13,331 nucleotides of DNA from an uncultured bacterium (GTDB lineage: Bacteria > Bacillota > Clostridia > Oscillospirales > Acutalibacteraceae). Position numbers and translations under genes: made by a program. The stretch spans positions 1-13,331 of the forward strand of contig CAJMOI010000042.1 of NCBI GenBank assembly GCA_905215105.1. Direction: 5' to 3'. The notes below the pieces were generated by a model. The model had not been told where the DNA came from. It worked only from the letters and a program-made list of their open reading frames with translations, and made no database searches. Below are positions 5,658 through 13,331 of this stretch, one piece after another. Within the stretch, counting starts at the first letter, position 1; each line of letters starts with the position of its first letter.

Positions 5658-6254
5658 ATGTTCAAGCTAAGACAGAACCTGCGCAGAATACTGGCAACGG
5701 GTCTGTCTGCATGCATCCTGTTGGGCGCTCTTCCGGTTTCCGCTCAAACAGGCGATGCAGCAGAGCAGCGGACGGGGTATGAAATTTATCCCGCTCCCCA
5801 TTCCGTGGTATACGGAGACGGCGACTATATCATTCGAAACGATATCAATGTCGTATTTGAAAAGGGAATTGATGAAGCTACCCGCGACCGTCTGGAGGAA
5901 GTAGCCGATCTGAAAGGACTTGCTGTCACAGTTTCCGATTCCGTTGTGACAGGGACCACCAATATTCTGGTAGGCATTGAGGGCTCCGGCGAATATGCTG
6001 ATGTGTATGCGGACGAGCACTATCAGATTGCAACCGAAAACCTCTTTGACAAAACAGATTCCTATTTGCTGGCCAGCGACAACAACGTGATTACTGTGGT
6101 AGGCAAAGATACGGACGCCAGTTTCTATGGCCTGACCACTCTGTATCATATTGTCAAGCAGCTGGAAAGCTACACCATTCGCAACTTCCAAATCGAGGAT
6201 TATGCGGACGTGGTGAGCCGTGGCTTTATCGAAGGCTATTACGGCAACCCCTAG
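5658..6254 (+). CDS. N-terminal fragment of GH84 protein, ending at in-frame TAG
   Basis: The 198-residue product has a Sec signal peptide (RQNLRR, then a hydrophobic core, cleavage likely after LPVSA near residue 30). It is followed by the mixed alpha/beta N-terminal domain seen before GH84 and GH20 catalytic domains (about 38-170: TGYEIYPAPHSVVYG through the DASFYGLTTLYHIVKQL helix). It ends right after the first catalytic-barrel strand, RGFIEGYYGNP, where homologues continue with Trp. Alone it would be a secreted fragment with no catalytic acid and no anchor, hence most likely non-functional. The ribosome site and the regulated leader belong to this start. Confidence 0.85.
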   Translation: MFKLRQNLRRILATGLSACILLGALPVSAQTGDAAEQRTGYEIYPAPHSVVYGDGDYIIRNDINVVFEKGIDEATRDRLEEVADLKGLAVTVSDSVVTGTTNILVGIEGSGEYADVYADEHYQIATENLFDKTDSYLLASDNNVITVVGKDTDASFYGLTTLYHIVKQLESYTIRNFQIEDYADVVSRGFIEGYYGNP

Positions 6255-6278
6255 TCTACTGAAGATCGGGCAGCACTG

Positions 6279-9200
6279 ATGACCTGGGGCGGCTATTACA
6301 AGCTGAATACCTATTTCTATGCTCCCAAGGACGACGAAAAGCACCGTGCCAAGTGGAGCGAACTGTATACCCAGGAAGAGCTGGAAGAAAAAATTATTCC
6401 TCTGGCAGAAGCCGGCAACGCTTCCAAATGCCGGTTTGCTTATGCCCTGCATCCCTTCCCGGGTGGAAACCACTTCCGGTTTGACACCGAAGAGCACTAT
6501 CAGGAAGATTTGGCCAAGCTGAAAGCCAAGTTCATGCAGGTCATCGAATGCGGCGTGCGGCAAATCGCTATTTTGGCAGACGACTTCTGGAATCCAGGCG
6601 GTGAAAACGGCCTGCGCCTGCTCAACGATGTGACCGAATGGCTGAAAACAGAAGTTCAGGCCGAATATCCCGATATGAAAACCACTCTGCCCTATGTGCC
6701 CTTTGATTATATGGGCAATGGCAGCAGCTCTGAATTCACTTCTTTGAAGCAGGCTCCCGACAATGTACAGCTGGTTATGACCGGCGGCAAGGTTTGGGGC
6801 GAAGTAACCGACAGCTTCACCAGCACCTTTACCAATAATGTAGGCCGTGGTCCCTTCCTGTGGATTAACTGGCCCTGCACCGATAACTCCAAAAAGCACC
6901 TGATTATGGGTGGTTACACCACTTTCCTGCATCCCGGCGTAAACCCTGACAATATTCAGGGTATCATGCTCAACCCCATGCAGCAATCTGAGCCCAGTAA
7001 GGTGGCTATTTTCGGCAATGCCTGCTACTGCTGGAATATCTGGGAATCCGAGGAAGAGGCCAATCAGGCATGGGATGATTCCTTTAAATATGTGGACCAC
7101 AACGGCTCCAATGCCAACAGTGCCTCTGATGCTCTGCGGGAGCTGTCCAAGCATATGATTAACCAGAACATGGATGGCCGTGTTACCATCCTGCAGGAAT
7201 CTGTAGAGCTGAAACCCCTGCTCAACGAATATAAGAGCAAGCTGAGCGCCGGAACGGTTACCGCAGAAGATACGGACGCTATCATTGATGAGTTTGAAGT
7301 ATTACAGAAAGCGGCTAAAACCTTCCGTGAAAATGCAGGTGACTCCAGACTGCGTGACCAGATGGTCTATTGGCTGGACTGCTGGGACGACACCACCGAG
7401 GCAGCCATCACCTATCTGGAAGGCGTCAAGTCCGTTTTGAATCACGACAGCGCTGGCATTATCAATGCCAATACCAACGGCAAGGCCGCTTTTGACCGCT
7501 CCAAAACCCACAGCTTCTGGTATGTGGATCATTATGAAGCAGCCGAAGTAGGCGTACAGCATATTGTTCCCTTTATTAACACGCTGGCTTCCTACATTTC
7601 CGCTCAGGCTGAAACCATTATGGACCCGTCCAAAATCGTGCAGAACTTCATCACCAACCGTCAGGATAATCCCGTGGGCAGTACTGACGATGTATTCGAC
7701 GGCGATGACGGTACTCAGTTGAGCTATCGGAACCCCGTTTGGATTTACACCGGCGATTATGTGGGCGTTACATTCAACAAGAAAATTCCTGTCAACAACA
7801 TCCGTTTCCTGTTGGGCAACGGCAAAAACCACTTTGAACAGTCCAAGCTTCAGTATACTGAAGACGGCAAAGAGTGGAAAGATCTGGAACTGACCGGTAT
7901 GGAAAATACCTTTACCGGTACACAGGGACAGTATCTGGAAGTAGTTGTCAACAAAGAGAATCTTCCCGAGAACTTCCAGGCTATGGGCATTCGTTTGATA
8001 GCAACCGCTGAGAATAAACTGGATGCTTACCTCAACATTCACGAAATTACCATCAATAAACAGGAGGATTCCGGCAGTGAGGAAATCACCGGCGAATACT
8101 CCACCAATCTGGACAATATGAATGGCGCAGCCCTTGACAAACTGGCAGATAATAATGCCGGTTCGGAAGTATGGCTCTCCAAAAGCTCCGGTGAATTTAA
8201 GGACAAGCTGCCTGTTGATGGCGCCGTTACCTATACTTTTAGTGAACCGGTGTTTGTGGAAAGCGTTGTGCTGGAACAGGGTTCCTCCGCTGCCGGTGAT
8301 GTGATGCGGGATGGCGTCATTGAGTATCTGGACAGCGAAGGGCAGTGGCAAAAAGCTGCGGATGTAACCAGCGACAAGAGCCAGAACTTTGACCTCGCCG
8401 TCGCTGCCTCTGCCGTGCGTGTACGCAACGAAACACTGGCACCGGTCTGGTGGCGTTTGGGTGAGTTCCGAGTCATCGCATCCAAAGAGGACACCTCTCC
8501 GATTTCCTATACCGTCATTCGTACCGACCGCTGGCAGATCTATCAGGGAACAGAAGCCAACCTGTACGATGGAAATGAAAACACCTTTGTCTGTTACGAC
8601 CCGGACGGAAGCGGCAATACCACCGGCGATGACTTTATGATAGATGACTTCCTGGGCTATGATCTGGGGAAGGTAACAGCTCTGGAAAGCGCCCGAATTG
8701 TGGTAGGCAACAGCGGCAGTGATAAACTGCTGAAGTATGCCATCGAAACTTCTATCGATAACAAAACCTGGACCCCTGTGGAGGGTTATGAAAGCTATAC
8801 CGGCGCAGCTTCCGGAAAGGATGAGCTGAGCATTAATCTGAACGGAACAAGAGCCCGCTATATCCGCATCCGCAACCTGGAGCAGCGGGGCGCATGGGGC
8901 AAATTCTCCGAGTTCACGGTGAAACAAGCCGCCACCGAAGGCGATACCGAGCACCTTTATACCAACATTGAAACCACCATGAAGGCCAACCTGAATACAG
9001 AAGGCAAGGCTTTCCTGACTGGCGGAACGGTGACTCTGCCTGCCGGCAGCTATATTGGCATCAAACTGGACAACATCAAGAATATTACCGGGATTGAGAC
9101 CAGCGAACTGGCACAGGGCCTGGAACTGCAAACCTCCATGAATGCCATCACCTGGACCGCTTATACGTCCGGCAGCAGTGTGGATGCCCGGTATATCCGC

Positions 9201-11633
9201 GTGGTCAACAGCACTGAAAACGATGTAGAATGCAATCTCTCCACCTTCATCGTCAACTACCTCTTTATCGGCAAAAAGAATGTTACCAGCGACTTTGCCA
9301 ACCAGAGCACCGGCTCCGATATGCGCACCGCTGGTACGGTAGGCAATGTGTTTGACGGCAACTTGAGCACCATCGGTATGATTACCGGGCCGCAGGAAGC
9401 CGGAAAGCAAATTCTGTTTGATCTGGGACAGGAAATCACCTTTAACCAGATTCGCTACTATATCAACGAAACCAACCTGAATTACATCCGTCACGCTGTA
9501 TTCGAAATCTCCAATGATCCCGAAGGCGATGATTGGACGGAAATTCTCACGGTGGGCAACGGAGACTTTGAAAACGTGTGGGATGACACCACCGCCAAGT
9601 CCGCTTCCTACCTGACTCACGACAGCCAGAACCCCGGCAATATGTATGCCGAGGCAACCAATTTGAATGTGTCCGGCCGCTATCTGCGTGTCCGGCCGCT
9701 GACCACCTATTCTCACAGATGGATGGGATTTGGCGAAATCCAGATCAACGGCGGCGCTTATATTTCCCCCGAAGCCAACCGCGACGTGGTCTCCGAAGCT
9801 GTGGAAGTGGAGGGAAAACTGCCCTCCTATATGTTGGATCAGGACTTCACCACTACTTTCCAGTCCTCTGCGGTAAACAGCTCCTTTACCTATCGGATTT
9901 CTGAACCTCAGGATCTGCGTACCGTTCGACTGGTACAGCTTGGTGCTGTTTCCAACGCTACTGTAGAAGCCGCCTTTGTAGGTGAAACCGAAAAAGTGGT
10001 TCTGGGAACTCTGAACCAGTCTATCAGCGAGTTTGTACTTCCCGAAGACAAGACTTTGGAATCCATTACTGTCAGCTGGGGCGAAATCATTCCCGAGATT
10101 GCGGAACTCCAGACCTCTGCCGCAGCCATAACCGCCGCGGATAAGACAGAACTGAAAGCAGAACTGGAGAAGGCCGCTGACGAAAACTGGACCACCGACA
10201 GTGTGACCGCTTATAACGAAGCAAAAGCCATTGCGCAGGAGGTTATGGATAACCTCTATGCCAGCCAGGAAACCGTTGACTCTGCTCTGGGGATGCTGAA
10301 AGCTGCTCGCAGCAATGCAAAGGTAAAGGCTTCCAACCTGGACGAGCTGCAAAAACTGGTAGACGAGGCACTGAGCAATGAAGGCAACGTGTACTCTGTT
10401 TCCACCTTTGCCGCTTACAATGAAGCGGTCAACAATCTGAAAAAAGCACTGGACGATTCCGATAATCTGGATGCAGAAACGGCTGATAAGCTGAAAAATG
10501 CTCTGACCGAGGCACAGGACGGACTGGAATATTCCATCCGTAACCGCGAACTGGCGGAAATTGCACTGGAAAAACTGGAAACTGTCAGCGCTGAAAACTA
10601 CTCCACTGCCAGCTTTGCCGCATTGACGGAAAGCAGCGGGGCCCTTTCCGCCCTGATTGCACAGGATAAGACCGGCGAGCGTGTACATCCCCTGGAAATG
10701 GCAGCAGCGGGCGAAGCCTTTGAAGCTGCACTTGCCGGACTGGTTGATGTAACGGTTCTGAAGTCTGCAATTGCGGAGTATGACACCGTAGATGGCTCTC
10801 TGTATACAAAAGAAAGCTACGGAGCTTATACCGCTGCCGTCGAAAACGGTAAAAAGCTTCTGGACGCCGGTACCGCAGAAGAAATTGCCGCTGCTGTTAC
10901 TGCGATTCACGATGCAAAAGCCGCATTGATGCTGAAACCTCCTGTGGATCTGGACGCTGTGATTGCAGCCGCCGAAGCATTGAACCGTGACGACTACACC
11001 ACGGATTCTTATCAGGTTCTCGCTGACGCCATTGCAGAAGCCAAAAAGGATCATGACCCGTCTATAGATCAGGCACTGGCGGATGCTATTTTGAACGCGC
11101 AGAAGCAGCTGGTCAATGTCTCCGCACTGAAATACAAGATGGCCAGTGCCGAAGCATTGGACAAAAACGTGTATACTACTGACTCCTACGGGAAGCTGGA
11201 AGCTCTGCTGAAAGACTGCGAAAGCATCTTGAAATCCGGTACCAACGAAACAGTCTCTCAAATGGTAGAAGCTCTTGACAAAGCCATTCTGGCACTGGAA
11301 AAACGTGCAGAAGGAATGGATGCATACCGCGACAGCATTCAGCTGAAACCGGAAGACAAGTATACCGCTGAATCTTATAAAGCCTACCGTGAGGCTTACG
11401 AAAAGCTGATGGCGCTGGATGCAGCCAACACCAATATGGAAACCTTCCTGGCAGCAAAAGAAGCCTTTAAAAAGGCCGAAGCTGCACTGGTTCTGGTGGA
11501 AACTCCCGAAAAGCCTGATGATAAACCTGCAACCGGCGATTCCGGCAACTTGCCTGCTCTGGCAGTCACTGCAATAGCACTTACTGGACTGCTGGCCCTG
11601 ATTGCTTTCCGGAAAAAACAGCGTCACTTCTGA
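6279..11633 (+). CDS. C-terminal part of GH84 protein after the TAG (catalytic, modular and anchor regions)
   Basis: This 1,784-residue open frame, in the same frame as the upstream fragment and open from 6255, carries the rest of the GH84 protein: KLNTYFYAPKDD, the catalytic pair in LADDFW (Asp codons 6579-6584), the remaining barrel, about six beta-sandwich modules, seven FIVAR repeats and a sorting signal. GH84 enzymes remove beta-linked GlcNAc by substrate-assisted catalysis; the nearest known architecture is C. perfringens NagH. ATG 6279 is the first Met but has no ribosome site, no signal peptide and cuts off the first barrel strand, so separate translation into a working, exported enzyme is improbable. 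It is listed because it is the longest intact frame. Confidence 0.8.
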   Translation: MTWGGYYKLNTYFYAPKDDEKHRAKWSELYTQEELEEKIIPLAEAGNASKCRFAYALHPFPGGNHFRFDTEEHYQEDLAKLKAKFMQVIECGVRQIAILADDFWNPGGENGLRLLNDVTEWLKTEVQAEYPDMKTTLPYVPFDYMGNGSSSEFTSLKQAPDNVQLVMTGGKVWGEVTDSFTSTFTNNVGRGPFLWINWPCTDNSKKHLIMGGYTTFLHPGVNPDNIQGIMLNPMQQSEPSKVAIFGNACYCWNIWESEEEANQAWDDSFKYVDHNGSNANSASDALRELSKHMINQNMDGRVTILQESVELKPLLNEYKSKLSAGTVTAEDTDAIIDEFEVLQKAAKTFRENAGDSRLRDQMVYWLDCWDDTTEAAITYLEGVKSVLNHDSAGIINANTNGKAAFDRSKTHSFWYVDHYEAAEVGVQHIVPFINTLASYISAQAETIMDPSKIVQNFITNRQDNPVGSTDDVFDGDDGTQLSYRNPVWIYTGDYVGVTFNKKIPVNNIRFLLGNGKNHFEQSKLQYTEDGKEWKDLELTGMENTFTGTQGQYLEVVVNKENLPENFQAMGIRLIATAENKLDAYLNIHEITINKQEDSGSEEITGEYSTNLDNMNGAALDKLADNNAGSEVWLSKSSGEFKDKLPVDGAVTYTFSEPVFVESVVLEQGSSAAGDVMRDGVIEYLDSEGQWQKAADVTSDKSQNFDLAVAASAVRVRNETLAPVWWRLGEFRVIASKEDTSPISYTVIRTDRWQIYQGTEANLYDGNENTFVCYDPDGSGNTTGDDFMIDDFLGYDLGKVTALESARIVVGNSGSDKLLKYAIETSIDNKTWTPVEGYESYTGAASGKDELSINLNGTRARYIRIRNLEQRGAWGKFSEFTVKQAATEGDTEHLYTNIETTMKANLNTEGKAFLTGGTVTLPAGSYIGIKLDNIKNITGIETSELAQGLELQTSMNAITWTAYTSGSSVDARYIRVVNSTENDVECNLSTFIVNYLFIGKKNVTSDFANQSTGSDMRTAGTVGNVFDGNLSTIGMITGPQEAGKQILFDLGQEITFNQIRYYINETNLNYIRHAVFEISNDPEGDDWTEILTVGNGDFENVWDDTTAKSASYLTHDSQNPGNMYAEATNLNVSGRYLRVRPLTTYSHRWMGFGEIQINGGAYISPEANRDVVSEAVEVEGKLPSYMLDQDFTTTFQSSAVNSSFTYRISEPQDLRTVRLVQLGAVSNATVEAAFVGETEKVVLGTLNQSISEFVLPEDKTLESITVSWGEIIPEIAELQTSAAAITAADKTELKAELEKAADENWTTDSVTAYNEAKAIAQEVMDNLYASQETVDSALGMLKAARSNAKVKASNLDELQKLVDEALSNEGNVYSVSTFAAYNEAVNNLKKALDDSDNLDAETADKLKNALTEAQDGLEYSIRNRELAEIALEKLETVSAENYSTASFAALTESSGALSALIAQDKTGERVHPLEMAAAGEAFEAALAGLVDVTVLKSAIAEYDTVDGSLYTKESYGAYTAAVENGKKLLDAGTAEEIAAAVTAIHDAKAALMLKPPVDLDAVIAAAEALNRDDYTTDSYQVLADAIAEAKKDHDPSIDQALADAILNAQKQLVNVSALKYKMASAEALDKNVYTTDSYGKLEALLKDCESILKSGTNETVSQMVEALDKAILALEKRAEGMDAYRDSIQLKPEDKYTAESYKAYREAYEKLMALDAANTNMETFLAAKEAFKKAEAALVLVETPEKPDDKPATGDSGNLPALAVTAIALTGLLALIAFRKKQRHF
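7668..10120 (+). other. Six tandem beta-sandwich (discoidin/CBM32-like) modules of the GH84 protein
   Basis: Approximate module limits are 7668-8063, 8091-8485, 8502-8930, 8955-9260, 9295-9755 and 9783-10117. Several show the F5/8 type C pattern: a DG-N-T opening (LYDGNENTF, VFDGNLSTI), a YDLG or FDLG strand, an ISNDPEGDDWTEI-type segment, then RYIRIRN, RYIRVVN or RYLRVRP and a closing GEFRV, SEFTV or GEIQI strand. Such modules usually bind galactose, GlcNAc or other host sugars. The fourth and sixth are more degenerate and may not bind sugar. Confidence 0.65.
10140..11501 (+). repeat. Seven FIVAR-like three-helix repeats in the GH84 protein
   Basis: Repeats of about 60-70 residues start near 10140, 10335, 10542, 10752, 10944, 11121 and 11310. 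Each has a leading helix with small and acidic residues, then a Y-[TS]-x-[DE]-S-[YF] turn (WTTDSV, YSVSTF, YSTASF, YTKESY, YTTDSY, YTTDSY, YTAESY), a second helix, and a third helix ending in A-x-x-x-L. The DNA has diverged, so these are protein-level repeats. FIVAR stretches act as stalks or as protein or sugar contacts in Gram-positive surface proteins; here they probably lift the enzyme from the wall. Confidence 0.8.
11523..11630 (+). other. C-terminal sortase sorting signal (KPATG variant)
   Basis: The tail reads KPATGDSGN, then a hydrophobic stretch of about 20 residues (LPALAVTAIALTGLLALIAF) and a basic end (RKKQRHF). The order motif, membrane span, positive charges is that of sortase substrates. 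KPATG differs from LPxTG in the first residue; [S/N/K]PxTGD forms are common in Clostridia. Covalent linkage to the cell wall is inferred. Confidence 0.75.
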
Positions 11634-11664
11634 TTTTTGCTTCCCCTTACTCATTTTCTATATA

Positions 11665-11711
11665 AGAACCCGGCGGCAGCTGTTTCTAACAGTTGTCGCC
11701 GGGTTCTTTTT
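11665..11711 (+). terminator. Intrinsic terminator of the GH84 gene
   Basis: Arms 11665-11684 and 11688-11707 form a 20-bp stem (two G-U pairs in RNA) over a TCT loop, with a GC-rich core (CCCGGCGGC). It ends in a run of T (11707-11711) and TCT. It lies 31 nt after the stop. Confidence 0.92.
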
Positions 11712-11726
11712 CTGACAACCAAAGAA

Positions 11727-11757
11727 GGGAGCTTTCCGGTTGGAAAACTCCCCTTTT
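11727..11757. terminator. Probable terminator of clpC
   Basis: GGGAG (11727-11731) pairs with CTCCC (11748-11752), and inside, after one mismatch, TTTCC (11733-11737) with GGAAA (11742-11746) over a GGTT loop. On the - strand the hairpin is followed by TTCTTT, 31 nt beyond the clpC stop. On the + strand it is followed by TTTTGATTTT, so it may work in both directions. Confidence 0.6.
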
Positions 11758-11782
11758 GATTTTGAAATTGATTGTTTTATTG

Positions 11783-13331
11783 TCAGATGGTTTGCATTTT
11801 GATTCCCTTTTCGTCAGCGGTAACTGCCACAGCGGACAGAGATCCTTCTCCATGATTGACAATCTCGGAGGCCAACCGGTCCTCTACCTCACGGCGAATC
11901 AGGTTTCTCAAATCCCGGGCGCCGCTTCTGCCGCCAATGGAATGCTCCGCCAGCCAACGTGCTGCCTTGTCATCATAGGTGAGGACAATATTCCGCTCTT
12001 TCAGAGAGCCTACATACTCCTCCATCAGCAGCTTTGCAATATTGGTATAGTCATCCACATCCAGCGGACGGAAAACAATGACTTCATCCACACGGCTGAG
12101 GAATTCCGGCCGCAGGAACTCGGAAAGGGCTTTCATAGCCTTTTCACGGCTCACATCTGCCTGACTGCGGTTGAAGCCCATGGCGGACTCCTTCTTTTCG
12201 CTGCCGGCGTTGGAGGTCATCACAATGACGGTATTTTCAAAGTTCACATTCCGGCCATGGGCATCGGTAATGTGACCTTCATCCAGAATCTGGAGCAGGA
12301 TATTCATCACGTCGGGATGGGCCTTTTCAATCTCGTCAAAAAGCAGCACCGAATAGGGACGGCGGCGGACTTTTTCCGTCACCTGCCCTGCTTCGTCATA
12401 GCCCACATACCCCGGAGGGGAACCGATAATCCGGCTGACCGAGTGCTTTTCCATGAATTCCGACATATCCAGACGGATGAGGGTTTCCGGCGTGTCGAAC
12501 AGTTCCTGAGACAGCACCTTGACCAGCTCTGTTTTGCCCACACCGGTGGGTCCCACAAAGATAAAGGAAGCGGGCCGGCGGCGGGGGCTGATCTGAACAC
12601 GGCTGCGGCGAATGGCTGCCGCCAGCGCGTCCACGGCTTCTTTCTGTCCGATCACACGGGCACTGAGACGGTCTTCCAGATGAGCCAGTTTGTTCAGCTC
12701 GCTTTCCTGCACACGGCTGGCGGGAATCCCCGTCCAAAGCTCGATGACTTTGGCCAGATCTTTTTCCTCCACCTGTGCAGACTGAGCAGCCGGAGCCAGT
12801 TCCTTGGCCTGATTTTCCATCCGGGCAATCTCATAGCGGGTTTCCGCCAGCTTTTCATAATCCGGTTCCACGCCGTCAGCAGTCAGGGCTTCTTCCTGCT
12901 CTTTCATCTTTTCCAGCTGGAACATCAGCGTATCGTATTCCGCCATGGGCAAATTCCGCAGGGCGGCACAGGCACAGGCTTCATCCAGCAGGTCAATGGC
13001 CTTATCCGGCAGGAACCGGTCATTGATATACCGTTCTGCCAGTACGGCAGTCCTGTGAACAATTGCCGGGGAGACCTGAACGCGGTGATATTTTTCATAA
13101 TATTCCTTGATGCCGCTGAGCATTTCCTCGGTGTCCTTCAGAGAAGGCTCTGCCACGGTAACGGGCTGGAAGCGGCGCTCCAGAGCGGCATCTTTTTCAA
13201 TGTATTTACGGTATTCTGCAAAGGTCGTAGCGCCGATGACCTGAATCTCTCCCCTGGAAAGGGCAGGTTTCAGAATATTGGCGGCATTCATGGAGCCTTC
13301 CGCATCACCGGTACCCACCAGATTGTGAACC
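11783..13331 (-). CDS. clpC: ClpC-type AAA+ unfoldase, 5' end outside the window
   Basis: The visible 515 residues are the C-terminal part of a Clp/Hsp100 ATPase that unfolds proteins for the ClpP protease. The fragment starts just after the first Walker B (VHNLVG) and shows the rest of D1 (GATTFAEYRKYIEKDAALERRFQPV) and a short middle domain ending in ELWTGIP. D2 has Walker A GPTGVGKT (12553-12530), Walker B VLLFDEIEKAHPD, the arginine-finger region FLSRVDE and sensor 2 GARDLRN. The short middle domain points to ClpC rather than ClpB; the MGF triplet after TSNAG fits the ClpP-docking loop. The N-domain and first Walker A lie beyond the right edge, and GTG/ATG codons near 13318 or 13289 are internal. 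The gene converges on the GH84 gene and seems unrelated to the glycan genes. Confidence 0.93.
   Translation of the reverse strand, partial: VHNLVGTGDAEGSMNAANILKPALSRGEIQVIGATTFAEYRKYIEKDAALERRFQPVTVAEPSLKDTEEMLSGIKEYYEKYHRVQVSPAIVHRTAVLAERYINDRFLPDKAIDLLDEACACAALRNLPMAEYDTLMFQLEKMKEQEEALTADGVEPDYEKLAETRYEIARMENQAKELAPAAQSAQVEEKDLAKVIELWTGIPASRVQESELNKLAHLEDRLSARVIGQKEAVDALAAAIRRSRVQISPRRRPASFIFVGPTGVGKTELVKVLSQELFDTPETLIRLDMSEFMEKHSVSRIIGSPPGYVGYDEAGQVTEKVRRRPYSVLLFDEIEKAHPDVMNILLQILDEGHITDAHGRNVNFENTVIVMTSNAGSEKKESAMGFNRSQADVSREKAMKALSEFLRPEFLSRVDEVIVFRPLDVDDYTNIAKLLMEEYVGSLKERNIVLTYDDKAARWLAEHSIGGRSGARDLRNLIRREVEDRLASEIVNHGEGSLSAVAVTADEKGIKMQTI

Larger units (their letters stand above)
5658..11633 (+). 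pseudogene. Full GH84 (NagH-like) cell-wall-anchored gene, interrupted by one amber codon
   Basis: Read as one gene this is 1,992 codons with a single internal stop, TAG at 6252-6254 (codon 199). Both sides are in the same frame and join inside the family motif GFYGxPW (here GYYGNP-stop-STEDR), so the lost residue is almost surely Trp; one G-to-A change in TGG gives TAG. Order by full-length numbering: signal peptide (1-30), N-terminal domain (38-170), GH84 catalytic domain (about 188-500, D308/D309), beta-sandwich modules, FIVAR repeats, KPATG anchor. No frameshift or other stop occurs, so the lesion is recent, a sequencing or assembly error, or is suppressed. The four other genes whose stops are in the window use TAA or TGA. 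The gene is under RAT control. It would act on host GlcNAc-containing glycans at the cell surface. Confidence 0.75.

Noticed and set aside
6279..11633. The downstream GH84 part as an independent gene starting at ATG 6279
   Set aside because: There is no ribosome site or signal peptide, and the start lies inside the catalytic barrel after its first strand. It is the continuation of the gene begun at 5658.
7302..11654. A 1,450-codon open frame on the - strand opposite the GH84 gene, and a further 495-codon one at 5667-7154
   Set aside because: Both are codon-aligned with the real gene, so they stay open simply because that gene hardly uses TTA, CTA and TCA codons. The translations show no family, and the + strand has the start signals, signal peptide and known domains.

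Overview
This window looks like part of a chromosome of a low-to-mid GC Gram-positive anaerobe, most likely a gut-associated member of the Clostridia. The grounds are: a ClpC-type Clp ATPase; a SacY/LicT-type RNA antiterminator target; a very large secreted GH84 protein with discoidin-like modules, FIVAR repeats and a sortase-type tail (the architecture of Clostridium perfringens NagH/mu-toxin); and a Cys-type sulfatase of the class matured by anaerobic radical-SAM enzymes. The genus cannot be fixed from the sequence.

Layout. 1-174: no confident gene, then a bidirectional terminator (175-218). 217-1656 (-): a sulfatase without signal peptide, read from its own promoter (1704-1732). 1657-1859: divergent promoter region. 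1860-4914 (+): a compact set of three genes, a NagD-like HAD phosphatase, an AraC-family regulator 4 nt behind it, and a SASA-type (sialate O-acetylesterase-like) hydrolase with its own likely promoter. 4915-5657: a 743-bp AT-rich gap that is full of regulation. It holds a probable free-standing structured RNA of about 240 nt (promoter 5031-5058, terminator 5267-5304). After that comes a promoter (5466-5495) and a leader with a BglG/SacY/LicT-type RAT sequence (5524-5552) that overlaps an intrinsic terminator (5546-5600). 5658-11633 (+): a 1,992-codon gene for a cell-wall-anchored GH84 protein, interrupted by one in-frame TAG at 6252-6254 where the family has Trp. 11634-11782: two terminators between convergent genes. 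11783-13331 (-): the C-terminal part of ClpC, cut by the window end.

How the genes may work together (inference). The GH84 protein would act on host amino-sugar glycans at the cell surface. The sulfatase, the esterase-like hydrolase and the HAD phosphatase lack signal peptides and would work on imported, sulfated, acetylated or phosphorylated sugars. The RAT implies that the surface enzyme is switched on by a PTS-controlled antiterminator encoded elsewhere, which ties its expression to uptake of a PTS sugar. The AraC regulator probably controls the local small operon. ClpC appears to be an unrelated housekeeping neighbour.

The points most worth checking are the amber codon in an otherwise intact giant gene, the RAT-controlled leader of a GH84 gene, and the unassigned pseudoknotted RNA beside it.
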